Shown: positions 36,752 through 45,432, numbered from the stretch's first letter. The stretch: 50,677 nt of DNA from an uncultured Clostridia bacterium (GCA_944362695.1 CALVTQ010000135.1:1-50677), one strand, 5' to 3'. A program made the numbers and translations. Notes: generated by a model not told the origin, from the letters alone.

Positions 36752-37873
36752 TCATGCCAGCGCAAAGCTCACCGCCAGCAGCAGCACGAGCATGGCGGCG
36801 TTGACGAGCGTGAACTGCACAAAATACGCCTTCTTGCTCTGCGGGCAGCTGCGCGCGACCTGTTTATACGAGATCAGGCTCGCCATCGACGCGATCAGCG
36901 TGCCGAGACCGCCGATGTTCGTGCCGATCAGCAGTCCGTTCCAGTCCTGCGTAAAGCCCGACAGCAGCAGCGCCGCCGGGACATTGCTGATGACCTGACT
37001 GGCCAGCGCGGACACGAGCACCACGCGCCCCTCGAGGATCGACGCGATGAAATCCCGGAACCAGCCGACGCCGCCGAGGTTGCCGATGAAGATGAAGAAC
37101 GCCACGAACGTGCCAAGCAGCGCGTAATCGACCTGCGCGAGCACCTTTCTGTCGTAAAAGCACAGGAACGCCGCGACCACGGCGGCCAGCGCGAGCGGCG
37201 GCAGCACGTCAAACAGCGCCAGCAGGCACAGCGCGAAGCCCGCGCCGTAGACCGCAAGCGTCTTCGCGGGCGCGAGCACAACGTCCACCTTCGCCGCCGT
37301 CACGCGCTCGGACTTATGGCGCACCGTCAGCAGCGCAATGCACATCGCCGACAGCGCCCCATACGGCAGCATCAGCATGACCAGCGCGCCGAAGCTCATG
37401 CCCGACTGCGTGTACAGGTACAGGTTCTGCGGGTTGCCCATCGGCGTCATCATGCTGCCCAGATTCGCCGCGACCGTCTGCAAAACGACGACCGGCACGA
37501 TCAGCCGCTCCTGCCCCGCCATTTTGAGCACCACCAGCGCGAACGGCACGAACGTGATCAGCGACACGTCGTTCGTGATGACCATCGAGAAGAAGAACGG
37601 CAGGAACACCAGCGCCAGCATGACCTTGCGCGTTGTGTTCGTGCGCGAGAGCAGGCTGTTTCCAAGCCACACGAACACGCCCGCGTTCTGGAAGCCCTTC
37701 ATCACCGCCATCAGCGAAAAGAGCATCGCCAGCGTATTCCAGTCGATATAGCCCGCGTATTCCGCGCTTGGCGGATTGAAGATCATCGACACGCCGGCCA
37801 GCACAGCCGCCACCGAGAGCACCGTTTCCTTTTTGAAAAACGCGGTGATTTTCTTTGCGAAATTGCTTTTCAT
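36752..37873 (-). CDS. SLC13/ArsB-type anion or Na+-coupled permease
   Basis: 373 aa, about 10 membrane helices. The repeated ion-transporter motifs are TNDVSLITFVPFALVV with MTPMGNPQNLYLY in the first half and SNVPAALLL with GTNIGGLGTLIASMASLISY in the second. This two-repeat layout is shared by ArsB, NhaD and the dicarboxylate/sulfate group, so the substrate is open. Similar Clostridial proteins are annotated as citrate or anion transporters. I chose the ATG at 37873 (GAGG 8 nt upstream) over the one two codons earlier. Confidence 0.85.
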   Translation of the reverse strand: MKSNFAKKITAFFKKETVLSVAAVLAGVSMIFNPPSAEYAGYIDWNTLAMLFSLMAVMKGFQNAGVFVWLGNSLLSRTNTTRKVMLALVFLPFFFSMVITNDVSLITFVPFALVVLKMAGQERLIVPVVVLQTVAANLGSMMTPMGNPQNLYLYTQSGMSFGALVMLMLPYGALSAMCIALLTVRHKSERVTAAKVDVVLAPAKTLAVYGAGFALCLLALFDVLPPLALAAVVAAFLCFYDRKVLAQVDYALLGTFVAFFIFIGNLGGVGWFRDFIASILEGRVVLVSALASQVISNVPAALLLSGFTQDWNGLLIGTNIGGLGTLIASMASLISYKQVARSCPQSKKAYFVQFTLVNAAMLVLLLAVSFALA

Positions 37874-37907
37874 GCGCATTGCCTCATCTGCGAAAATTTG
37901 CGATGAT

Positions 37908-37936
37908 ATTATAGGAAAACGCGGGCGCGCTGTCAA
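37908..37936 (-). promoter_or_regulatory. Consensus sigma-A promoter of the permease gene
   Basis: Perfect TTGACA (37931-37936), a 17-bp spacer and perfect TATAAT (37908-37913): the strongest promoter seen in the window. Confidence 0.92.
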
Positions 37937-37947
37937 TTCCCCTGCGC

Positions 37948-37971
37948 AAAAAAGACGGCTTTTCGCCGCCT
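37948..37971 (-). terminator. Terminator of the NuoE-like gene
   Basis: AGGCGGC/GCCGTCT stem with one G-T pair, followed by TTTTTT on the minus strand. Confidence 0.8.
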
Positions 37972-37979
37972 GTTTTGAT

Positions 37980-38417
37980 TCATCTGATGCCGGAAACGAG
38001 CCTGTCGATCAACCTCTCGTCCGCGCCGGTATAGAGCGTGCCGTCCAGCTTCACATTCGGCCCCTTGCCGCAAAGCCGCATGCACGGCGCGCGCCTGAGC
38101 GTCAGGCCCATCACGCCCGCGCATTTCTTTTCGCAGTACGCCGCCAGCGCTCTGTTTTTGCCGCAATTCGGCCCGCCGCAGATTTCCAGCGTGTGACCGC
38201 TCCCGGCCATATTAAGGCCCGGCATGCGCCTGACGATCGCCTCGATCAGCGTCTCTTTGATCTTGTAATATGCCGCGATATCGCTGACAATCTGCCTCGT
38301 CAGCGTGCCGCCGCTCTCCTCCTGCGCCTCGCGAAGCAGCCCGATGAGCGCCTGCTGGTCGCCCGGCGCGCCCTGCCCGCCGTAATATTCCATCGCTTCA
38401 TGGAGCGTCCACGCCAT
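37980..38417 (-). CDS. Orphan NuoE-like [2Fe-2S] thioredoxin-fold protein
   Basis: 145 aa from the ATG at 38417; AAAGGAGG is 9 nt upstream. The N-terminal helical part is followed by a thioredoxin-like fold. The four cluster ligands match the NuoE spacing: Cys80 and Cys85 (CGGPNC) and Cys112 and Cys116 (CMRLC). A further pair, Cys95/Cys99 (CEKKC), is not part of the usual set. NuoE-type subunits normally pair with a NuoF-like flavoprotein in NADH-dependent hydrogenases or formate dehydrogenases; no such partner is encoded nearby. It has its own promoter and terminator. Confidence 0.85.
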   Translation of the reverse strand: MAWTLHEAMEYYGGQGAPGDQQALIGLLREAQEESGGTLTRQIVSDIAAYYKIKETLIEAIVRRMPGLNMAGSGHTLEICGGPNCGKNRALAAYCEKKCAGVMGLTLRRAPCMRLCGKGPNVKLDGTLYTGADERLIDRLVSGIR

Positions 38418-38446
38418 ACTCTTTGTCCTCCTTTTGGGATACAAAC

Positions 38447-38475
38447 AGTATACCACATTTGCGGCAAAGGTAAAA
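38447..38475 (-). promoter_or_regulatory. Promoter of the NuoE-like gene
   Basis: TTTTAC (38470-38475), a 17-bp spacer and TATACT (38447-38452) preceded by TGG. Confidence 0.65.
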
Positions 38476-38505
38476 GGGCCTGCGCGCCGTTTATCGCGCA
38501 AGCCC
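38476..38505 (-). terminator. Terminator of the glucuronide-locus minus arm
   Basis: GGGC..GCGCG / CGCGC..GCCC stem with TTTT after it on the minus strand, directly beyond the last gene of the arm. It abuts the -35 of the NuoE-like promoter. Confidence 0.75.
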
Positions 38506-38512
38506 CTTTTTA

Positions 38513-39283
38513 TCAGATATCCTTCCCCCATACCTCGATCTGTCGCAGCGCCGGGAACGCCGACGGCATATCGCATTTCACCATATCGTGCAGCTTCACC
38601 GTCCGCGTCCTGCGCGTGCCAATCTCGATCCTCTGCGGCCCGTCGATGCCCTCGAGCGGGAACGTCACCGTCTGCCCGTCGTCAAACGTCAGGCACGCCT
38701 GAATCCAATAGGCGTCGTGCGGGAAATCCGCGCGCAGATACAGCGTCACCGCGTCGATCTCGACCTCGCGTCCAAAGTCGAGCGTCATCTCGGCGTCCGT
38801 GCGCGCGCCGATGCCCCAGCTGCCAAAAGGCCATTCGCCGTGGCCGCAGGCGATGTGCTGCCCGTCGATGGTGTTGCGCGCCGCGAACACGCTCTCGTTC
38901 CTCGTCTCGACATTGGCCGTCGCGTGCGGATACGCGGCAACGTCGCCGCGCTGGTCGGCGGGGTTGCGCGCGATGTTGCGGTAGTCGTTCACCGCGTCGG
39001 GGCGGATGGAGATCAGATGCTTCTCGCCGCCGAACGTGCCGGGCGCATACACCGCCAGCCCGTCGCCCTCCAGCGGCAGGCTGTACGCAAACCGCTTTTC
39101 AGGCAGATACACGCGCGCGGGCGCGACCTGCTGGTCGACCTGCACGACGGCGTGCGTGCTCCCGCTCTCAAACCTGATCGCGTCGCCCGGCGCATATGTG
39201 ACGTGATACAACAGCGCCGCGCCATGCTCGCCCTCGGCCCTCGCCAGAACCTCGCCGCCGCGCACAATCTCAATGCTGTACAC
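38513..39283 (-). CDS. Unrecognised beta-rich protein of the uronide locus
   Basis: 256 aa with no signal peptide or membrane helix. The N-terminal third (MYSIEIVRGGEVLARAEGEH) and the central region look beta-rich. The C-terminal half (about 125-256) has the pattern of a galactose-binding or F5/8-type-C jelly roll: NTIDGQHIACGHGEWPFGSW, then DFGREVEIDAVTLYLRADFP and a VKLHDMVK strand. I do not recognise a named family. It starts 6 nt after the GH88 stop, so it is the last gene of that operon and probably handles or senses the same sugars in the cytoplasm. Confidence 0.75.
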   Translation of the reverse strand: MYSIEIVRGGEVLARAEGEHGAALLYHVTYAPGDAIRFESGSTHAVVQVDQQVAPARVYLPEKRFAYSLPLEGDGLAVYAPGTFGGEKHLISIRPDAVNDYRNIARNPADQRGDVAAYPHATANVETRNESVFAARNTIDGQHIACGHGEWPFGSWGIGARTDAEMTLDFGREVEIDAVTLYLRADFPHDAYWIQACLTFDDGQTVTFPLEGIDGPQRIEIGTRRTRTVKLHDMVKCDMPSAFPALRQIEVWGKDI

Positions 39284-39289
39284 GCCCGC

Positions 39290-40414
39290 TCACCTCGCCA
39301 TCCACAGCCGCAGATCGGTGCCGCGCAGCTTGCACAGCGCCTCGACGAAGAAATAATCGCCGTACAGGATGTTGATGTGCCGGCCCGCGCCGTCGTCGTG
39401 ATACGCCGCGGTGCACTTCTGCAAAATGCCCGCGCTCTCCTCGCTCCAATCGGCGCACAGGTCGTTGAGCCCCTTGAGCATCTTCATCGCCGCCGCGCGG
39501 TAGCCCTCGCCCTCCTCGCCGCCGACGACGTTCGCCAGCTCGAGCAGGCCGCAGCTCGCGCACGCGCCCGCGATGTTGTCAATCAGGTACACGTCCTTGG
39601 GCTGCTTGAAATCGCAGTCGGTCAGGCCGTCCTCGCGGATGTTGGAAATGAAATACTTCGCGCATCTGCGCGCCACGTCGATGTACTTTTGATCGCCCGT
39701 GTTGATGCCGCTGAGCGTGAAGCCATACAGCGCCCATGCCTGGCCGCGGCTCCAGCTCGAGCCGGGCGCGATGCCCTGTCCGCCGGGCTTGTCGAGCACC
39801 TCGCCGGTGCTGCTGTCGAACACGACGATGTGATTCGCGCTGCCGTCCTCGCGGATGAACTCGCGGATCGTCGTGTCCGCGTGGATGCGCGCAATCTTCT
39901 CAAAGCGCGGGTCATGCGTCTGCTCGCCCGCCCAGTACAGCAGCGACAGGTTCATCATGCAATCGACGATCGCAAAACCCGTCCTGTCCTCGCCCGGCCA
40001 CGCGCGGATGAAGCCCACCGGGTTGAACCGGCCCGCCAGCAGCGTCGCCGCGTGCAGCGTGTCGGTCCTCGCCTGCGCATCGCCCGTGAGCTTGTAATGC
40101 GCGCCGCAGGACAGCAGATACATGAAGCCCACGTCGTGATTGAGCAGATCAAACCTGCGCAGCTCGTCGGTCAGCAGCTTCTCCGCGCGCAGCGCCTCGT
40201 GCATATACAGGCCGTCGCCCGTCGCGTTGTACAGCTGCCACATGATCGCCGGCCAGAAGCCGCCCGTCCACCAGCTGTTCCCGTCGTACGGCGAGGGGAC
40301 ATAGCGGTCCTTCTCGCCCGTGTAGGGGATGATCCCCTGCTGCGCGCAGATCTTCGCGCCGCGCGCAAACTTTTTCGCCGCACGCTCAAACGCCTCGTCA
40401 ATCCATTTTTCCAT
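39290..40414 (-). CDS. GH88 unsaturated uronyl hydrolase
   Basis: 374 aa, a single alpha/alpha barrel. The two catalytic-type Asp are Asp94 (LNHDVGFMYL) and Asp151 (FAIVDCMMNL), matching Asp88 and Asp149 of the Bacillus enzyme. Other signatures are SWWTGGFWPA and GSSWSRGQAWALYGF. It removes the 4,5-unsaturated uronic acid left by polysaccharide lyases, by hydrating the double bond. With no signal peptide it acts on imported di- or oligosaccharides. It follows the lyase-like gene by 51 nt. Confidence 0.94.
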   Translation of the reverse strand: MEKWIDEAFERAAKKFARGAKICAQQGIIPYTGEKDRYVPSPYDGNSWWTGGFWPAIMWQLYNATGDGLYMHEALRAEKLLTDELRRFDLLNHDVGFMYLLSCGAHYKLTGDAQARTDTLHAATLLAGRFNPVGFIRAWPGEDRTGFAIVDCMMNLSLLYWAGEQTHDPRFEKIARIHADTTIREFIREDGSANHIVVFDSSTGEVLDKPGGQGIAPGSSWSRGQAWALYGFTLSGINTGDQKYIDVARRCAKYFISNIREDGLTDCDFKQPKDVYLIDNIAGACASCGLLELANVVGGEEGEGYRAAAMKMLKGLNDLCADWSEESAGILQKCTAAYHDDGAGRHINILYGDYFFVEALCKLRGTDLRLWMAR

Positions 40415-40465
40415 ACGCCAAACCTCCGCTCCCTTTTATCCTTTGCCGCCGAAGCGGCCGTATCG

Positions 40466-42277
40466 TCAATTCAACCCGATCGCAAACGTCCGCGCGTGAT
40501 GCGTGCCTTCTGCGCCCGCGATCTCCACGCGCCAGAAGCCATCCGGGTAATTGCGCGCAAGCCTCGGGTCGTCCGCCGGCATGCGCGTGACCTGCGCGGT
40601 CATGTCCGTATCGTGCGTCAGCGTAACTTTCCCGGCACGGATGCTGCCCGGCACAATGACCGGCTCGTGCGTCATCATGAACACCCACGACACGCGCTTA
40701 TCGCCGACGAGCTCAATCTCATCGCGGATCACAGCGCCGCGCTCGCTGGCCGTCATCGTGCGCACGAGCGTTTTGACGCCCGCGCTCTCGGGATAGGCCG
40801 CCGCTATGTCGAGCCGCAGGCCGTCTTTAAGATATTGCACATCTTTTGCGGCATGCTCGCGCCCCGCCGCCTGCTCGATGCCGCCGATGAGCGGCAGATT
40901 GTGGTTCATCGAGCGCGTGTTGAATATCGTGTAGCGCTCCGGGCCGAACGTCTTGGCTGTGTAGGTCACATTGCCCATATCGGCAATCTGCGCCTCGCCG
41001 TCGATATACAGGATGAACGCGCCGACGTCGTTGTGGTTGTGGCTCTCGGCGTTGTGTCCGCCCTTTGCGCAGAGCACGACGCCGCCCCGGCGTACCGTGC
41101 GCAGCTGCAAATCCGGCAGCCACGCGTCCTTCTCCTGCGTTGCGCAAATCGCGCCGCCCGCCGGGTGCAGAAGCTGCATGACGGCGCGCGCGAGGTTGGC
41201 GATGTCGCCCGTCACCTGTGCGGCGGCGGTTCGCCTCGCATGCTCGCCCAGCGCGATGAGCGCCGCATCGCCCAGATGCTCGCCCGCGCTCTGGATGCGC
41301 TCGCCGGCGAGCGAGGGAATCGCGTCGCAGTCGGCGAAATTGACGAACACATCGCCCGCGATGTGCGTGTGCAGCGGGAAGGACAGAATGCTGCGGATTT
41401 TGGGCACGTCCCAGAACGCCATCGCACCGTGCGTCTCCCGCTCGAGAATCTCCAGGCAGTCAAGCAGCGCGCCGCCCGCGACGTTGTAATACGCCGTGCC
41501 CTCGTCGCATCCGCCGTCCTCCGGCATCACATCCAGCCACCTGTCGATCATCGGCGCCGCGCGCTCCATCAGCTGCGCCAAACGCACGCGGTCGCCCATC
41601 TCCATCGACGCCGCGAGCAGCACGTTCGACACGATCCACGGCGTCCAGTTGCACAGGTCCTTGCGGATGAAACCCATCCACCACATATCGTCGCGCGTCA
41701 TGAACGGCGTGAAGATGCGCCTCTCGATCTCGCGGCTGATGCGCCTGCGGATGACCGGCGCAACGCCGTCCAGCTCGTCCGCGAGCATGTGCGATGTCAC
41801 GGCGAGTATGCCCGCCGTCTGCGCCGAGAACAGGTCGATGTAGAAGTCGCCGATCTCCGGCAGCGGTTTTTTGCTCGCGGGCGGGGCGAGCGGGATGGCG
41901 TTCACGTTGTGCGCGCTGATGACCCACGAGGTCTCCTCGAGGATGCACCACACGCCGTTCACCACGTCGTCAAGCGCCTCGCTTGTCCCGGTGACGCACA
42001 TGTGCAGCACGCTCGCCACCAGCTTCGTGCGCCGCAGGAAATACGGGTCCTCGAACTGCGTGCGCGATCCGTTTCTCACGAACGCGAGAAAGTCCGTCGC
42101 CAGCACCATCGGGTATGGTTTGGCGTGCAGCTCCCGCCAAAGCCTGTCGATCGCCTCGCGCTCGCGCGGGGTCACGGCGTCCCATTTGTCCCGCTCACCC
42201 ATGCGCGCAAACGGGCATGCGGGTTTCTGCCCGACCAGCGCGGCCACGTCGTGATTCTGCAAATACGTCCTGAACAT
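40466..42277 (-). CDS. Heparinase II/III-like family protein
   Basis: 603 aa. An N-terminal alpha/alpha toroid has the family NWTPWIVSN and DGGCDEGTAYYN blocks (Tyr263-264 in the catalytic-Tyr region). The C-terminal beta-sandwich carries KGGHNAESHNHNDVGAF (His413 and His415 in the HNHND motif). The family includes heparin, heparan, chondroitin and alginate lyases; the exact substrate cannot be told from sequence. There is no signal peptide, so unlike most such lyases it would work inside the cell on imported oligosaccharides. It sits 18 nt after the beta-glucuronidase gene. Confidence 0.85.
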   Translation of the reverse strand: MFRTYLQNHDVAALVGQKPACPFARMGERDKWDAVTPREREAIDRLWRELHAKPYPMVLATDFLAFVRNGSRTQFEDPYFLRRTKLVASVLHMCVTGTSEALDDVVNGVWCILEETSWVISAHNVNAIPLAPPASKKPLPEIGDFYIDLFSAQTAGILAVTSHMLADELDGVAPVIRRRISREIERRIFTPFMTRDDMWWMGFIRKDLCNWTPWIVSNVLLAASMEMGDRVRLAQLMERAAPMIDRWLDVMPEDGGCDEGTAYYNVAGGALLDCLEILERETHGAMAFWDVPKIRSILSFPLHTHIAGDVFVNFADCDAIPSLAGERIQSAGEHLGDAALIALGEHARRTAAAQVTGDIANLARAVMQLLHPAGGAICATQEKDAWLPDLQLRTVRRGGVVLCAKGGHNAESHNHNDVGAFILYIDGEAQIADMGNVTYTAKTFGPERYTIFNTRSMNHNLPLIGGIEQAAGREHAAKDVQYLKDGLRLDIAAAYPESAGVKTLVRTMTASERGAVIRDEIELVGDKRVSWVFMMTHEPVIVPGSIRAGKVTLTHDTDMTAQVTRMPADDPRLARNYPDGFWRVEIAGAEGTHHARTFAIGLN

Positions 42278-42295
42278 CGTCTGCCTCCTGCGGCA

Positions 42296-44056
42296 TCATT
42301 TGTCAAAGCCCGGCTTGTCAAAATTGCCCCAGCGCGCGCGGAAGTAATGCGCGGCCATCTTCGGCCTTCGCTCGCGCGTGAACAGACCCTTGCGGTTGCC
42401 GCCGGAGCGCATCGGGGCCTGATGCGTGCCGAAGTCGGCGTAGTTCCACGGCATCTCGCCCACGACGAAATCGCGCTCGTCGAGGCACGCGTTCATCGCC
42501 TTGTAATATTCGACCTGGAATTCCTCGGTGAACATCTCGGCGACCGTGCCGTGCAGGCCCGCGATGGTGTCCGCGCCGTATTCGGTGAGGATGACCGGCT
42601 TGTCCACTTCCTCCCAGTAGTCGAGCTCCTTACGGAAGGCCCATGCGGCGGTCTCCAAATCGCCGGAGAGGTTATACCAGCCGTAGTAGCGGTTGAAGCT
42701 CACCACGTCCATCTCGCGCAGCGTCAGGTCGCGCGTGTAGTTGTTCTGGCAGCCCACGAGCGTCACCGGACGGTTCTGCGGGTCGGCCTCGTGCGCGATG
42801 GCGTACAGGCGCTTCCAGTAGTCGCGCGCGTCCTCCGGGAAATTCTCGGTGTCCGGCTCGTTGCCAAGGCTCCACATGACCACGCACGGGTGATTCTTGT
42901 CGCGCGCGATCATGGCGCGCAGCACCTCCGCGTGGTATTCGCCCAGGCCCCACTTGTACGGGTTGCTGTTCGGGCCGCCGCCGATGCCCACTGCGGGTGT
43001 CTCGTCGATGATGACGATGCCTTCTCTGTCGCACAGCGCGTACATCTCCTCGGCATAGGGATAGTGGCTCGTGCGGAAGGCGTTGGCGTGCAGCCAGTGG
43101 AACAGGCTGATGTCGGTGACGTTGAGGCACTGATCCATGCCGCGGCCGTGGAAGGGCGAGTCCTCGTGCTTGCACGGGCCGTGGAAGTGGAACGACTTGC
43201 CGTTGATGTACACGTGATGGCCGATGACCTTCACCTCGCGGATGCCGAACGTCTGGTCGTAGACGTCCTCGCCGAACGTCACGCGCGCGGTGTACAGATA
43301 CGGCGTGCCGGGGTACGGCTCCCACAGGTGCGGCTGATCGACCCTGATCTCGCCGTCCGCGCCCTGCGCGCTGCCCACGCGCTTGCCCTGCGCGTCGACG
43401 ATCTCCACGCGCACATCGCCCTCGCCCACAGTCCTGACGGTATACTTCACCGTGCCGTCGATGGCCGGGACGAGCGTCACGTCGTCGATGTAGCGCTTCG
43501 GCGTGGCGACGAGGCGGACCGGGCGGTTGATGCCCGCGTAGTTGAAGAAGTCAAAGTTCGGCAGGTTGACGCCGCGCTCCTGCTGGCGCGCCTTGCCCGC
43601 CTCGACGGAGGGAATACCGGGGTTGTCCGAGCCGAAGAACATCGTGCCGCTCTCGTTGCCCACGGGCAGCGTGTGATGATTGATGCGGTTGTCGACCTCC
43701 ACGACCAGCTCGTGCGCCGTGCCGGGCGTGCATATGCCGGTCACGTCCGCCTCAAACGGCAGGAAGCCGCCGCGATGCGCACAGATTTCCTCGCCGTCGA
43801 GCAGCACGCGCGCGTCGTGCGTCACCGCGTCAAAGCGCAGCGTCAGCCTCTGGCCCGCGAGCGTGCGCGGCACGGCGAAAGACGTCTTATACCAGCACAG
43901 CCCGACGTGATTGCGGAACGCCGGGTCGGCGAATTGGTCGTTGTAGGATGCCGGCACGGCCACGGACTGCCAATCGTCCCCCTCGTGCAGCCTGATCTGC
44001 CAGATGCCGGACAGGTCAACCGCCGAGCGCGCCGCGTTATTCTGCGGATACAGCAT
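42296..44056 (-). CDS. uidA: GH2 beta-glucuronidase
   Basis: 586 aa, the same domain order as E. coli GUS: sugar-binding, immunoglobulin-like and TIM-barrel domains. The acid/base is Glu400 (WSLGNEPDT) and the nucleophile Glu492 (ILTEYGADT). The carboxylate-binding N-x-K motif is Asn554-Lys556 (SGGNRKGLFTRERRPK), which separates glucuronidases from galactosidases. The segment between residues 355 and 375 is much shorter than E. coli loop 1, so it is a no-loop or mini-loop type that should prefer larger substrates. No signal peptide. It follows lacI by 60 nt. Confidence 0.95.
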   Translation of the reverse strand: MLYPQNNAARSAVDLSGIWQIRLHEGDDWQSVAVPASYNDQFADPAFRNHVGLCWYKTSFAVPRTLAGQRLTLRFDAVTHDARVLLDGEEICAHRGGFLPFEADVTGICTPGTAHELVVEVDNRINHHTLPVGNESGTMFFGSDNPGIPSVEAGKARQQERGVNLPNFDFFNYAGINRPVRLVATPKRYIDDVTLVPAIDGTVKYTVRTVGEGDVRVEIVDAQGKRVGSAQGADGEIRVDQPHLWEPYPGTPYLYTARVTFGEDVYDQTFGIREVKVIGHHVYINGKSFHFHGPCKHEDSPFHGRGMDQCLNVTDISLFHWLHANAFRTSHYPYAEEMYALCDREGIVIIDETPAVGIGGGPNSNPYKWGLGEYHAEVLRAMIARDKNHPCVVMWSLGNEPDTENFPEDARDYWKRLYAIAHEADPQNRPVTLVGCQNNYTRDLTLREMDVVSFNRYYGWYNLSGDLETAAWAFRKELDYWEEVDKPVILTEYGADTIAGLHGTVAEMFTEEFQVEYYKAMNACLDERDFVVGEMPWNYADFGTHQAPMRSGGNRKGLFTRERRPKMAAHYFRARWGNFDKPGFDK

Positions 44057-44116
44057 GACAATTCCTCCTTTGATGTGCGCGTATGTGACCGCTTCCCCGC
44101 GGTTTCTTCCTATTAT

Positions 44117-45193
44117 TTACGGCGCGGTCTCCGCCTGCTCGCCGAGCCGCTGGGCGTGCAGCGTCGCGCCGCAGCTCTCGCGCACGATCAGCGCGCAGTC
44201 GAGCTGATGGTCAAACAGCGCCGTCTCCCCGCCCGCCAGCGCGTTGACCAGCTCCGCGACAGCGAGCCTGCCGCGCTCTGCGGCGTGCAGATCGACCGTG
44301 GTCAGCGGCGGGTTGAGATACGCCGAAAAATACACGTTGTCGCAGCCGACGAGCGCCATATCCTGCGGCACGCGGACGCCCGCGCGGTCAAGCTGGCGCA
44401 GGACGCCCAGCGCGCAGACGTCGTTGATGGTCACGATGGCTGTCGGCAGGCGGTCCGCTTCGAGGCTGGCCAGCATGCGGGCCACGCCGATCTCGCCCGA
44501 TCGCGGCGTGAAGCCCGTGGGATACACCAGATGCTCGCCCTGCGGCACGCCGATGCTCTCCATTGCCCGGTGATAGGCCTGTATGCGCGCGCTGGCGAAG
44601 CGCTTGCCCTCCTCGCCGCCGATGAAGGCGATGCGCCTGTGCCCCATGTTGACCAGATGCATCACGCTCAGCGACACGCCCGCGTTGATGTCCGCACGGA
44701 TGTTGATGCAGGGCATGCCCTCCATCTGATGGCCGATGGTCGCCACGCGCATCTCGCGGGCCAGCCGCGTCAGCTTCTCGCGAATCTGCTCCGGCGTGCC
44801 CTCCTCAACGATGTCGCCCGTGATGACCACGCCCGCGGGCTTATGCAGAAGCAGGCGCTCGATCATCTGCTCGGTCGTGATGCGAGAGCCGTCGTGACAG
44901 AACAGCTCCAGCGCATAGCCGTGCTTGTGCGCCTCCTCCTCCGCGCCCCGGCACAGCGCCGAGCAGTACGGATTGTCCATATCGCCCACGACGACAGCCA
45001 GAACGCCGCTCGCCCTGGCCTGGTTGTGGCTGTGCGCGGCGGATGGCACCCAATTGAGCGTACGCATGGCCTCCTCGACCTTGGCGCGCGACTTGGCAGA
45101 CACGCTGCCGCCCGACAACACGCGCGACACCGTCGCAATCGACACGCCCGACATCTTCGCCACATCGTAAATCGTCGCCTTCTCCCCGGCCAT
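44117..45193 (-). CDS. LacI-family transcriptional regulator
   Basis: 358 aa. The N-terminal helix-turn-helix (TIYDVAKMSGVSIATVSRVL) and hinge are followed by the periplasmic-binding-like effector domain (GVLAVVVGDMDNPYCSALCR; TRAGVRVPQDMALVGCDN-like block). It heads the glucuronidase-lyase-GH88 operon and faces the ABC transporter operon, so it most likely controls both in response to a uronide; effector unknown. The ATG has GGAGG upstream. Confidence 0.93.
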   Translation of the reverse strand: MAGEKATIYDVAKMSGVSIATVSRVLSGGSVSAKSRAKVEEAMRTLNWVPSAAHSHNQARASGVLAVVVGDMDNPYCSALCRGAEEEAHKHGYALELFCHDGSRITTEQMIERLLLHKPAGVVITGDIVEEGTPEQIREKLTRLAREMRVATIGHQMEGMPCINIRADINAGVSLSVMHLVNMGHRRIAFIGGEEGKRFASARIQAYHRAMESIGVPQGEHLVYPTGFTPRSGEIGVARMLASLEADRLPTAIVTINDVCALGVLRQLDRAGVRVPQDMALVGCDNVYFSAYLNPPLTTVDLHAAERGRLAVAELVNALAGGETALFDHQLDCALIVRESCGATLHAQRLGEQAETAP

Positions 45194-45241
45194 GACGCCG
45201 CCTCCTTCCTTTTATATAGGACGCCTTCTCCTCTCACGGTC

Positions 45242-45270
45242 AGCATATCACAATTTTCCTCAAAAAACAA
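45242..45270 (-). promoter_or_regulatory. Likely lacI promoter
   Basis: TTGTTT (45265-45270), a 17-bp spacer and TATGCT (45242-45247), 49 nt before lacI. Moderate match. Confidence 0.45.
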
Positions 45271-45286
45271 CATCCCGGAGCAAATT

Positions 45287-45311
45287 TTGTAAGAAAAACT
45301 TTCGCTTACAA
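45287..45311. promoter_or_regulatory. Candidate operator, TTGTAAG inverted repeat
   Basis: TTGTAAG and CTTACAA separated by 11 nt, directly upstream of the lacI -35. The right half reads TTGTAAGCG on the minus strand, and the same 9-mer recurs at 45495-45515 on the other side of the divergent region. A LacI-family site is a reasonable inference. Confidence 0.45.
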
Positions 45312-45365
45312 TTTCTCCACAAACCAAACGCGTGTATCATATCAAAATAATGTATTTATCCCTTT

Positions 45366-45399
45366 CGAAAACATTTGCGGCGAAAACATTTTTGCAAAA
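45366..45399. repeat. CGAAAACATTT direct repeat near the ABC promoter
   Basis: Two copies (45366-45376 and 45381-45391) start 15 bp apart, the second running into TTTTGCAAAA, a 10-bp palindrome. It lies just upstream of the -35 of the transporter promoter, where an activator would bind. Confidence 0.5.
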
Positions 45400-45403
45400 T
45401 TAC

Positions 45404-45432
45404 TCGACACGGCTTTGGGCGTCATGTATAAT
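45404..45432 (+). promoter_or_regulatory. Promoter of the ABC sugar transporter operon
   Basis: TCGACA (45404-45409), a 17-bp spacer and a perfect TATAAT (45427-45432). Confidence 0.8.

Noticed and set aside
44088-44103. Hairpin ACCGC/GCGGT between lacI and the glucuronidase gene
   Set aside because: Short stem without a T-run; not enough for a terminator or attenuator call.
38588-45292. A 2234-codon open frame on the plus strand, antisense to five genes
   Set aside because: It is a compositional effect of GC-rich codon use opposite real genes. The translation is Arg/His/Ala-rich with no domain, it has no ribosome site, and the minus-strand genes have clear family motifs and catalytic residues.
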